From positions 372,001 through 436,000 of the forward strand of contig JAAHFU020000001.1 in the NCBI GenBank assembly GCA_010672825.2: a stretch of 64,000 bases of DNA, given 5' to 3'. A program made the translations under genes and the position numbers. This DNA comes from Leptolyngbya sp. SIO1E4. GTDB taxonomy: Bacteria; Cyanobacteriota; Cyanobacteriia; Phormidesmidales; Phormidesmidaceae. Below the pieces are notes generated by a model, which ran no database searches, had not been told where the DNA came from, and was given only the letters and a program-made list of their open reading frames with translations. Below are positions 44,093 through 51,321 of the stretch, in pieces (the first letter of the stretch is position 1; each line of letters opens with the position of its first letter).

Positions 44093-44317
44093 CTAGCGCG
44101 TCCCCTTAAAAATGGTGAGCTGTTGAGGGTTGCCTTTTCGCGTTGCGACCTTAATCCCCTGAGCACCTTCTTGAGTCAAATCTTCAACGTATCCGCTTTG
44201 ATAGCTTTGGGCCTCGCGATCGCTGGCAAACGGCCCAAAATAATAAACACATTGGGGCCTTTTAGTTTGGATTTTGACCCACCAGGGTGCATGAGACTTG
44301 AGCGGCAAGAACTGCAT
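44093..44317 (-). CDS. DUF1816 domain protein
   Basis: A 74-aa protein with the DUF1816 pattern: 'PWWVKIQTKRPQCVYYFGPF' followed by 'YVEDLTQEGAQGIKVA'. The family is small, cyanobacterial and of unknown function. ATG 44317 (MQFLPLKSHAPWW) has AAAGGGA about 7 bases upstream; a start at 44347 adds ten residues without a ribosome site. The gene is flanked on both sides by related MITE-like elements, and the stop lies right at the edge of the first one. Confidence 0.82.
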   Translation of the reverse strand: MQFLPLKSHAPWWVKIQTKRPQCVYYFGPFASDREAQSYQSGYVEDLTQEGAQGIKVATRKGNPQQLTIFKGTR

Positions 44318-44720
44318 AGAATTTCCCTTTATTTTGGAGCAACACATTCAGGCTACCCAGGCAACTCTGAGGAACTTATGAGGGTTTTGCTAAGAGTCAG
44401 GGAATCAATACTTCTCTAAGAGTGATCCTCATATTTTCATCAGATTGTTGTCATAGCCTGACAGTAGAGGTTCTTGATCAACGTGAAACAGATCCCTATG
44501 CGCTAGTTCAAGAATCAGGGCTTACGCAGATGCATGGGTTTTGCCGCCCTTAGCCCCAACCCTGAGACCACTGGCAAAATCTTTGACAATGCGTAAGTCC
44601 TACAAACGGTCAATCAGCACCAGATTGGAGTCAGAAACAGCCGTTTTTGTGTGGATACCGCTTCAATTTGGTCACAGATAAAAGTTAGACATCATTTTTG
44701 AGCTATTGGGAGGTAAGACA
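44318..44720. other. Divergent intergenic region, DUF1816 / Hsp20
   Basis: About 400 bp holding the second MITE-like element (44518-44600). No gene was found. No CIRCE-like inverted repeat (TTAGCACTC-N9-GAGTGCTAA) was seen before the Hsp20 gene. Confidence 0.5.
44518..44600. repeat. MITE-like element 2 (83 bp)
   Basis: GGGCTTACGCA (44518-44528) pairs with TGCGTAAGTCC (44590-44600) with one G-T pair. GGACTTACGCA-type ends are widespread in cyanobacterial small repeats. The interior resembles that of 43980-44092. Confidence 0.65.
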
Positions 44721-45188
44721 ATGGCCATTACACGTTGGCAGCCTTTTCATGACCTGAAGCACTGGGAGCCATTCGGTGAAATAGATACGCTCAGAAAAGA
44801 AATGGACAGTCTCTTTGAGCGGTTTATCTCTGGGTTTGGTCGAGAGACAAATGGGCTGGCCTTTATACCATCAGTAGAAATGGATGAAACAGATACTGAG
44901 TTTCACCTAAAGCTAGAAGTGCCAGGCATGCGAGCAGAGGATTTAGAGATTGAGGCAAATGACGAAGCGATTTCGATAACCGGTGAGCGTAAGTCTGAGA
45001 AAAAGTCAGACGAGAAAGGGACGTTACGCTCCGAATTTTATTATGGCAAGTTCGAACGCTTTATTCTGTTGCCAAGCTGTATCAACCGAAATAAGGTTTC
45101 CGCTGAATATAAAGACGGCATCCTGAATCTAACGCTGCCTAAATCTGAAGAGCAGAAAGAGAAATCTGTGAAGGTTAAAGTCGCTTAA
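44721..45188 (+). CDS. Small heat-shock protein (Hsp20/alpha-crystallin)
   Basis: A 155-aa ATP-independent chaperone that holds unfolding proteins. The alpha-crystallin domain spans about 45-140, with 'FHLKLEVPGMRAEDLEIEA', 'ISITGERKSEKK' and the late 'AEYKDGILNLTLPKSE' (the A-x-x-x-G-I/V-L pattern). The tail is short and its I-x-I/V motif is weak (VKVKV). ATG 44721 has an ideal GGGAGGTAA upstream; a TTG at 44706 is less likely. Confidence 0.95.
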   Translation: MAITRWQPFHDLKHWEPFGEIDTLRKEMDSLFERFISGFGRETNGLAFIPSVEMDETDTEFHLKLEVPGMRAEDLEIEANDEAISITGERKSEKKSDEKGTLRSEFYYGKFERFILLPSCINRNKVSAEYKDGILNLTLPKSEEQKEKSVKVKVA

Positions 45189-45284
45189 TAGCGCTGGCAT
45201 AAACAAGCGTGTTTCGGGGGCATGTCGAAACGCTCAATGCTCAAAACCAATTCCTCTACAGAAAGATAACCGGGGAGAGACATT

Positions 45285-45647
45285 ATGGCTATCAGGATTG
45301 TTAACTTAACGCGGCGGAGTCTTCATCAAAAGATTGAGCAGACCCTAGAGCAAAATTTTGAACGCCGTTATTCTCAAGCGTTTGCCAATCCTGACTTGCG
45401 GAGCAAACTTGTTACCTATGTCTTGAGTCGAGTCAACAACTGCTACGCCACGGTCGAACTGGGGCAAGAAGAGACGCTGGATGCGCAATCGCCCAATTCT
45501 ATTCCCCAGTGTCAGCAGCTAGATAGCTTGATTCGCCAGGGCATAGATGCCCTACTGCACCCCCCCACCCATTCGGAGCCAGGGGCCATGGCCGAAACTA
45601 ATGACCCGCCCGCTCCTGCAGCAGAGCCGTCTCACTGGTTTGGCTAG
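45285..45647 (+). CDS. Hypothetical protein, possibly ComFB-like
   Basis: A 120-aa protein of unknown function. Its helical N-terminal 60 residues end in 'LRSKLVTYVLSRVNNCYATVE', which resembles the 'AYALNRLPPLYATTEEG' motif of cyanobacterial ComFB-type proteins, though only loosely. The C-terminal 30 residues are Pro/Ala-rich and probably disordered. ATG 45285 has GGGGAGA about 7 bases upstream. It lies between hsp20 and the MgtC-like gene on the same strand. Confidence 0.6.
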   Translation: MAIRIVNLTRRSLHQKIEQTLEQNFERRYSQAFANPDLRSKLVTYVLSRVNNCYATVELGQEETLDAQSPNSIPQCQQLDSLIRQGIDALLHPPTHSEPGAMAETNDPPAPAAEPSHWFG

Positions 45648-45692
45648 TGGGCGCTGAGATCGTGCTAAACGCGTCAATGCGGTTTCGAGGCT

Positions 45693-46964
45693 ATGGATTG
45701 GACAATCATGACCCGCTTGGCAGTGGCCCTGGTATTGGGGCTCATTATTGGGGCTGAGCGCGGTTGGCACCATCACAAAGATTCTGAAGGTGCCTCTGCT
45801 GCAGGCATTCGCAGCTTTGGGTTTGTGGGGTTGCTGGGAGGATTGGGGGCACTGTTGGCCTTGGAGTGGGGCCAGGCGGTGCTCGGGGTGTTCTTTTTAG
45901 GGTTGGCGCTGGCGGTTGCGGTTTCCTATTGGCTGACAGCCCAGCGAACTGAGGATATGGGTCTCACCACTGAACTCGCGATGCTGCTCACCTTTGGGTT
46001 GGGGGCGCTGGTGGTGAGTGGGTATGAAGCAGAGGGGGTTGCGATCGCCGTTATTATTGCCGCCCTCCTCAGCTTTAAGCAGGAATTGCATTGGTCGCTA
46101 GCCCAGCTAAATCGCCAGGAACTGCTTGCCACCGTGCAGCTATTGCTAATTGCGATGGTGGCACTACCGCTGTTGCCGAACCAAAATCTAGGGCCTTGGC
46201 AGGCGATTAATCCACGCACGGTCGGGCTGCTGGTGATGCTGATCGCCACGATCTCCTACTTGGGGTACTTTGCCGTGCGGCTGTTAGGAGAACAGGTCGG
46301 GCTATTGATCACAGCCGTTCTGGGGGGCTTAGTCTCTTCCACAGCAGTTACGGTGGCCTTTTCGCGACGGGCCAAATTGGGGCAGGGGCACCTCACACTT
46401 TTAGGGGCAGCGATCGCCCTGGCTTCGGGCACCATGGCAGTGCGCCTGCTGCTCGCAATTGCCGTGGTTAACCTATCGCTGTTACGGTTGCTCGCGCTCC
46501 CGATTACCTGTTTAGCCCTCGTCCCACTGCTGGCAGCGATCGTGATTGGGCGGCGTCAGACAACCTCCACAGTGCCAGCCCCGGTCATGCTCAAAAACCC
46601 CATTGACTTAAAATCGGCCCTTACCTATGGGCTTTTGCTCACCATCTTGTTTGTGCTGGTGCGGGCCACCGAAGCCTGGCTAGGGGGAACAGGCGTTTAT
46701 CTGCTGGCAGCGATCTCAGGCATTGCTGATGTTGATGCCGTGAGCCTCTCCCTGGCTGAGTCTGCTAAGGGGGGGCTATCAGAGGCGATCGCGGCTTTAG
46801 GCATTTTGATTGCCGTGGCGGTGAATACCCTGACCAAAACGGGCATTGTTGCCGTCATTGGCGGGTGGAAGTTAGCCCGCGGATGCGCCACAATTTTGCT
46901 GGCCGCCTTAGGCTTGAGTCTGGCCACGGTGGTGGTGACTCAATTTGCGGTGGGCTGGGGTTAG
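45693..46964 (+). CDS. MgtC/SapB-DUF4010 family membrane protein
   Basis: A 423-aa integral membrane protein with about 11-12 hydrophobic helices. The N-terminal third is MgtC/SapB-like ('LALVLGLIIGAERGWHHH', with the conserved GxERG-type motif, then 'AGIRSFGFVGLLGGLGALLA'); the C-terminal part matches DUF4010 ('GLVSSTAVTVAFSRRAK', 'SGIADVDAVSLSLAE'). MgtC proteins affect Mg2+ and phosphate homeostasis; this longer form has no established substrate. The final codons and the TAG stop fall inside a dispersed heptamer repeat (46957-47006), so the repeat may have set the present C terminus. Confidence 0.85.
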   Translation: MDWTIMTRLAVALVLGLIIGAERGWHHHKDSEGASAAGIRSFGFVGLLGGLGALLALEWGQAVLGVFFLGLALAVAVSYWLTAQRTEDMGLTTELAMLLTFGLGALVVSGYEAEGVAIAVIIAALLSFKQELHWSLAQLNRQELLATVQLLLIAMVALPLLPNQNLGPWQAINPRTVGLLVMLIATISYLGYFAVRLLGEQVGLLITAVLGGLVSSTAVTVAFSRRAKLGQGHLTLLGAAIALASGTMAVRLLLAIAVVNLSLLRLLALPITCLALVPLLAAIVIGRRQTTSTVPAPVMLKNPIDLKSALTYGLLLTILFVLVRATEAWLGGTGVYLLAAISGIADVDAVSLSLAESAKGGLSEAIAALGILIAVAVNTLTKTGIVAVIGGWKLARGCATILLAALGLSLATVVVTQFAVGWG

Positions 46965-47006
46965 GGTTGGGGTTTGGGGTTTGGGGTCTGGGGTGTACTG
47001 GATCAG
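46957..47006. repeat. Dispersed heptamer-core element, partial copy D
   Basis: GGGGTTTG/GGGTCTG units followed by the right end TGTACTGGATCAGCCTGCA, which also follows copy A. The left arm is missing. It overlaps the last codons of the MgtC-like gene. Confidence 0.65.
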
Positions 47007-47025
47007 CCTGCATATTGCTACAAAC

Positions 47026-47098
47026 CTTCTCCTCATTACCCTTCTGCCTTCTCCTCATTACCCTTCTGCCTTCTGCCTTCTGCCCTCTGCCTTCTCTT
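47026..47098. repeat. Heptanucleotide array, TTCTGCC/TTCTCC type
   Basis: Mixed units CTTCTGC, CTTCTCCTCATTACC and CCTCTGC in tandem for about 70 bp. Same family as 35634-35697 and 47231-47294. Confidence 0.7.
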
Positions 47099-47106
47099 CA
47101 GTTCAT

Positions 47107-47156
47107 AAAAAAATCTGGCGGGTGCCCCATCCCTAAGGAACAGGTCACTCGCCAGA
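47107..47156 (-). terminator. Terminator of the minus-strand flavoprotein gene
   Basis: Read on the minus strand, TCTGGCGAGTG pairs with GCACCCGCCAGA (one mismatch) and runs into seven T. It lies about 150 bp downstream of the flavoprotein stop, with the second 64-bp repeat in between. Confidence 0.65.
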
Positions 47157-47230
47157 CTGATCCGCCAGATCAATCAAGCTTTTTATGTTGTTGCACCTGA
47201 AGTGCTGGTTAGGACAGTCGGATTTCCTGG

Positions 47231-47294
47231 AATCCTTATGCAGCAAGGTTTTGATTTCTGCCTTCTGCCTTCTGATTTCTGCCTTTTGCCATAG
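47231..47294. repeat. 64-bp repeat with TTCTGCC heptamers, copy 2
   Basis: Nearly identical to 35634-35697. It lies immediately downstream of the minus-strand flavoprotein gene (stop at 47310). Confidence 0.75.
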
Positions 47295-47309
47295 CGAGTC
47301 ATCGATACA

Positions 47310-48872
47310 TTAGCTAGCCATCGACAGAGCCGGGCGACGCACCTCGCGATCGCAAATTGGCTGCCCGGTCAACAGCTCTGCCACATCCATGCCGTTGCGA
47401 ATCACCCCTGGCACGCTCGGGTACCCGGCGGATGCCCCCACTAAGAATAGATTGGGCAACTCGGTGCGGTAGCCCAGTCGATTGAGGCCCACTTGCTGAG
47501 GCACCAGTTTGGCCCCGTAGATATTGCCTTGGGGCTGCCCCAGGTAATATTCGCTGGTGGTGGGCGTGCCATAGACCCGCATCCGAACGTAGGCATCCAC
47601 ATCGGGAATCAAATCTTGGACGCTCTCCATAATTTGCTTGTAAACCTGACGCTTCTTCGCCTTGTAAGCTTTTGGGTCGCTTTCATGGAACTGCTTAAAG
47701 GGTTCGTAGGGGCACACCGTGGCAATTTCGAGCACATGGTGTCCAGGGGGCGCCATACCCGGCTGATCAGATTTGAGGGTGGGGCAGGCGAGGAAAATCC
47801 ACGGGTGCTGCAGGTTGCCCGCGAGCTGCTGCTGGTAAGCCTGGTTCAAATCTCCATTGGGGTAATACCAGATGTTCCAGCTGCCAAGGCCGTAGCGGTT
47901 GGGGGCAAACCGGTGATCCAGGCCCAGGTAAATGTTAAAGGCGCTGGCGGAGTATTCGTAATGGGTGAGGCGGTGACGTTCCCGTGGGCTCAAGGCCGTA
48001 GAAGACTGCATCAACGCCACTGTCAGCTTCGGGTCTAGGTCGCTGATGAAGGCACCGTCTGCCTGGTAAACGGTACCGCCCGCCACGACCGAGTGCACCG
48101 AATGATTTTGCACCTCAATGTGTTCCACCGGGGTGGAATATCGCACCACGCCACCGCCACTGGTAATGGCCTCCACGATGCTATCCACTAGGTGCTTGAA
48201 GTGGTGTCGGGGGTAGTAAGCCCCTTCCGAATAATCCCAAACTAGAGAGGTATGGGTGAGCAGGGCAATTTCTGCTGGGGGTAGGGCATAGTCTCCGCTT
48301 TGACCCGCGAGCACCGCCTGCAGCTTGGGAGAAAGATCGACGCGATCGTAGAGATCTTGCAGGGTGCGGGTGCGCTGCTGAAACAAATGCCAGTACTTGG
48401 GCAGCTTCAGCCAGTCTGACCAGGTTTGGTCATACCAGCGTACCTCATGGCCTAAGGTGCTGATTTCCTGGTGTAGGGTTTTAATTTCATCGCAATAGGC
48501 ATTGATGGCCTTAGCCTCTTCCGGAAAGCGGGTCAACAGCTGGGAGCGAAACACCTCCCACCCCAAGGGAATGGCCACATCTGCATCGGGAGTGATGACA
48601 CGATCAATACAGTCTGGATTCAAGGTGTTGAACGGCACCTCACAATCGAGGTAGGCGAGGAACTGGCCAATGGTCTCATGGGGGCCGCATTGGGAAATGT
48701 AGTGAACATCTGCGCAAAAGCTGTATTCACCATAGTCAAAGGTATGGCAGCACCCTCCCGGCAAGTAGTGCTTTTCTAAGACCGCCACGCGGTAGCCCTG
48801 GCGAGTCAGACAGGCCGCCGCCGAAAGCCCCCCGAGACCAGCTCCCAAAATGACATAGTCATAGCGTTCCAT
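47310..48872 (-). CDS. FAD-dependent oxidoreductase of the CrtISO/retinol saturase type
   Basis: A 520-aa flavoprotein. The Rossmann dinucleotide motif is at the very start ('YVILGAGLGGLSAAACL'), followed by 'VAVLEKHYLPGGCCHTF', and the C-terminal FAD motif is 'NLFLVGASAGYPSVPGVIRNGMDVAE'-like (about 475-500). This pattern is that of the phytoene desaturase superfamily, closest in style to carotenoid isomerase and all-trans-retinol 13,14-reductase homologues. The substrate is probably a polyene or lipid, but it may not be carotenoid isomerase itself. ATG 48872 has GGAGG about 8 bases upstream on the minus strand. A terminator lies at 47107-47156. Confidence 0.85.
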   Translation of the reverse strand: MERYDYVILGAGLGGLSAAACLTRQGYRVAVLEKHYLPGGCCHTFDYGEYSFCADVHYISQCGPHETIGQFLAYLDCEVPFNTLNPDCIDRVITPDADVAIPLGWEVFRSQLLTRFPEEAKAINAYCDEIKTLHQEISTLGHEVRWYDQTWSDWLKLPKYWHLFQQRTRTLQDLYDRVDLSPKLQAVLAGQSGDYALPPAEIALLTHTSLVWDYSEGAYYPRHHFKHLVDSIVEAITSGGGVVRYSTPVEHIEVQNHSVHSVVAGGTVYQADGAFISDLDPKLTVALMQSSTALSPRERHRLTHYEYSASAFNIYLGLDHRFAPNRYGLGSWNIWYYPNGDLNQAYQQQLAGNLQHPWIFLACPTLKSDQPGMAPPGHHVLEIATVCPYEPFKQFHESDPKAYKAKKRQVYKQIMESVQDLIPDVDAYVRMRVYGTPTTSEYYLGQPQGNIYGAKLVPQQVGLNRLGYRTELPNLFLVGASAGYPSVPGVIRNGMDVAELLTGQPICDREVRRPALSMAS

Positions 48873-49141
48873 ATCAGCCTCCTAAGCCATCAGCAACGCC
48901 AGGTTCAGGCTCACCCCATAGGGGTAACCAATCGCTGCCCTAGCGGACTTCAAGGAAACACGGTCAAAACAGGGGGCTCAGCACAGTGCCCCGGCCCAAT
49001 GGTGTTTGAACCTGACCGTGTGTTTGTAGCCTAGGGAGAAAGTATGAGGAAATTATGAGCAGGCAGCGCCATTGCTTGAGACCCCACAGAAAATCCGGTT
49101 TCCTCACACATTCCTCACCTTTATGATCTAGGGTGAGAACC

Positions 49142-49933
49142 ATGGAAAATAGGCGCACTAAACCTGAGGTTGGCCAGATCCTTTGGCATGACCTGCTGAC
49201 GAATGACGTCGCTAAGGCAAAACATTTCTATGGCGAACTGCTGGGTTGGCAGTACCAGATCGAGCATGCCACTGACTTTGTCTGGCAACCAGGGGAGGCT
49301 GACTATCCATTGATTTTCGTCCATGGAGAGGCCCACGGAGGCTTCGTTGAGGTTGGACAGGATGTCCCCTCCCGCTGGGTCGCCTATGTCGGGGTTGAGG
49401 CGGTCGATGCAGTTACGGCCAAAGCCCAGAGACTGGGGGCAACCCTTGACCGGCCGCCCTTCGACATTCCCGGAGTGGGCCGCAGCGCGCTAATCCGAGA
49501 TTTGCAGGGCGCAATCATCTGCCCATATGTTGCCACCCACTCTTTTCCCCCACCTAGCGGCACGTTTCTTTGGGATGAACTCATCACTCCTGATGTTGAG
49601 CCTGCAAAGCGGTTTTATGGTGAGCTGTTCGGCTGGCAAGCCAACGACGTTGACTGGGGGCCAATGGGGGGCGCGACTGTCTTTAAAGGCCCTGACGATA
49701 TTGGTGTGGCTGGCGCCATTGCGCGATCGCAGAACACAGCCAGCCCTGCTGTCTGGGTGCCATATCTTGCAGCGACTAATATGGATGTAACAGTGGCCCA
49801 GGCAAAAGCGCTGGGTGCGATCGTGCAGACAGCAGGAACCAATGTCCCCAATCTGGGACGGCTTGTCGTTCTCACAGACCCAACGGGGGCACTATTCGGC
49901 CTCCTAGCCCGCAGCAACGCTCGCCAACCATAA
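49142..49933 (+). CDS. Two-domain VOC (glyoxalase/dioxygenase fold) protein
   Basis: A 263-aa protein made of two VOC modules (about 8-125 and 135-258). Each starts with the typical 'ILWHDLLTNDVAKAKHFYGELLGW' / 'FLWDELITPDVEPAKRFYGELFGW' pattern. Such paired modules form one metal-binding unit, but the substrate is unknown. ATG 49142 has AGGGTGAG about 6 bases upstream; GTG 49133 lies inside that ribosome site. The next gene starts 8 bp after the stop. Confidence 0.88.
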   Translation: MENRRTKPEVGQILWHDLLTNDVAKAKHFYGELLGWQYQIEHATDFVWQPGEADYPLIFVHGEAHGGFVEVGQDVPSRWVAYVGVEAVDAVTAKAQRLGATLDRPPFDIPGVGRSALIRDLQGAIICPYVATHSFPPPSGTFLWDELITPDVEPAKRFYGELFGWQANDVDWGPMGGATVFKGPDDIGVAGAIARSQNTASPAVWVPYLAATNMDVTVAQAKALGAIVQTAGTNVPNLGRLVVLTDPTGALFGLLARSNARQP

Positions 49934-49941
49934 ACCACAAT

Positions 49942-51078
49942 ATGCAACCCAAAATTCTCATCCTGGGAGGATATGGCAATACAGGATTTTTAATTGCCAG
50001 ATTGCTGTTACCAGAAAGTGATGCTCAGCTTGTGATTGCGGGCAGAAATGTAGACCGAGCCCAACAAGCTGCAGATGCTCTGAATCGTGAATTTGAGACA
50101 ACGCGTGTCTCTAGTCAACTGGTTGATGCTGCCGATAAAAGCAGCTTAGACGCTGCGTTTAAGGGGATGAGCCTGGTCGTGGTTGCCTCTAGCACTCTAG
50201 ATTACGTTCAGAATGTTTCAGAGGCAGCCCTGGAAGCAGGGATTGACTATCTGGATGTTCAGCTTTCTTCCCCCACAAAGTTAGCAGCGCTCAACACCCT
50301 ACGGGAGGACATTGAACAAAAAGGGCGCTGTTTTATTACGGATAGTGGCTTTCATCCAGGGGTGCCCGCCGCCATGGTGCGGTATGCAGCAACCCAGTTC
50401 GACAAACTGGAAGTTGCCAACGTGAGTGCTGCCTTTCAACTCAATTGGAAAACATTACAGGTTTCCAACTCTACGTCAGCTGAATTTATTGATGAAATAA
50501 AAAACTTCAACCCATTAGTTCTGAAAAATAAGCAATGGGTTGAAATGGACATACAAGCGCTGTCAACGTTTGACTTTGGTGAACGCTTTGGTGAGCGTGG
50601 CTGCCTCCCCATCTTTTTAGAAGAGCTGCGCTCATTACCAGAGATGGTTTCATCTTTGAACGAGATGGGGTTTTATATTGCAGGGTTTAATTGGATGACT
50701 GACTATGTCATCATGCCCATTGCTTTTGCCGCATTTAAAGTATTCAAAGAACAGGCTAAACAGCCAATGGGTCACCTTTTAAAGTGGGGATTAAAGAATT
50801 TCAGCCATCCGCCTTTTGGGGCAGTGTTGCAGCTAGAAGCCGAGGGAATTACAGACGGTCAAAGACGCCGTTTTCATATGAGGCTAACCCATGAGGACGC
50901 CTATGTTCTAACGGCGATTCCTACCGTGGCTTGTCTACTGCAATATCTAAACGATAGTAGCCCACATCCTGGAGTATGGTTTCAGGCGAATTGGGTTGAC
51001 CCTATACAGTTCTTTAAAGATATCGAAAGGCTTGGGGTTCATGTAAACATGATCATGTCACCTTGTCAGGTAAATTAA
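49942..51078 (+). CDS. Saccharopine dehydrogenase-like NAD(P)-binding protein
   Basis: A 378-aa protein with an N-terminal Rossmann fold ('ILILGGYGNTGFLIARLL', 'LVIAGRNVDRAQQ', 'SLVVVASSTLDYV') of the saccharopine dehydrogenase family. It is followed by 'DSGFHPGVPAAMVRYA', which is typical of the trans-acting enoyl reductase/saccharopine reductase-like group. The C-terminal half is not specific enough to name a substrate. The 8-bp gap to the VOC gene suggests an operon. Confidence 0.82.
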   Translation: MQPKILILGGYGNTGFLIARLLLPESDAQLVIAGRNVDRAQQAADALNREFETTRVSSQLVDAADKSSLDAAFKGMSLVVVASSTLDYVQNVSEAALEAGIDYLDVQLSSPTKLAALNTLREDIEQKGRCFITDSGFHPGVPAAMVRYAATQFDKLEVANVSAAFQLNWKTLQVSNSTSAEFIDEIKNFNPLVLKNKQWVEMDIQALSTFDFGERFGERGCLPIFLEELRSLPEMVSSLNEMGFYIAGFNWMTDYVIMPIAFAAFKVFKEQAKQPMGHLLKWGLKNFSHPPFGAVLQLEAEGITDGQRRRFHMRLTHEDAYVLTAIPTVACLLQYLNDSSPHPGVWFQANWVDPIQFFKDIERLGVHVNMIMSPCQVN

Positions 51079-51321
51079 GCACTTGAATTGAGGGAGCGAG
51101 CCCCTGAAATCATGGCGTTTTTCATCGTCTAACTAAAAATCTGAGGTAAACTAGTGACTCAACCCCGGATTTCTAATTCATATGCAGCATCACAGGTGTT
51201 GTCGTAAAATTTAGCCACTAATATGTAAATTACGGATATTTTAAGCGGCCTGCGAAAGTGATCTGAAATGAGTTGACGAGTATTCGCCAGTCTGAACGAC
51301 CGAAAATAGCTTGATAACATC

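Noticed and set aside
47231-47294. 64-bp repeat as a riboswitch or attenuator of the flavoprotein gene
   Set aside because: It lies downstream of that gene, not in its leader, and is shared with an unrelated site at 35634-35697.
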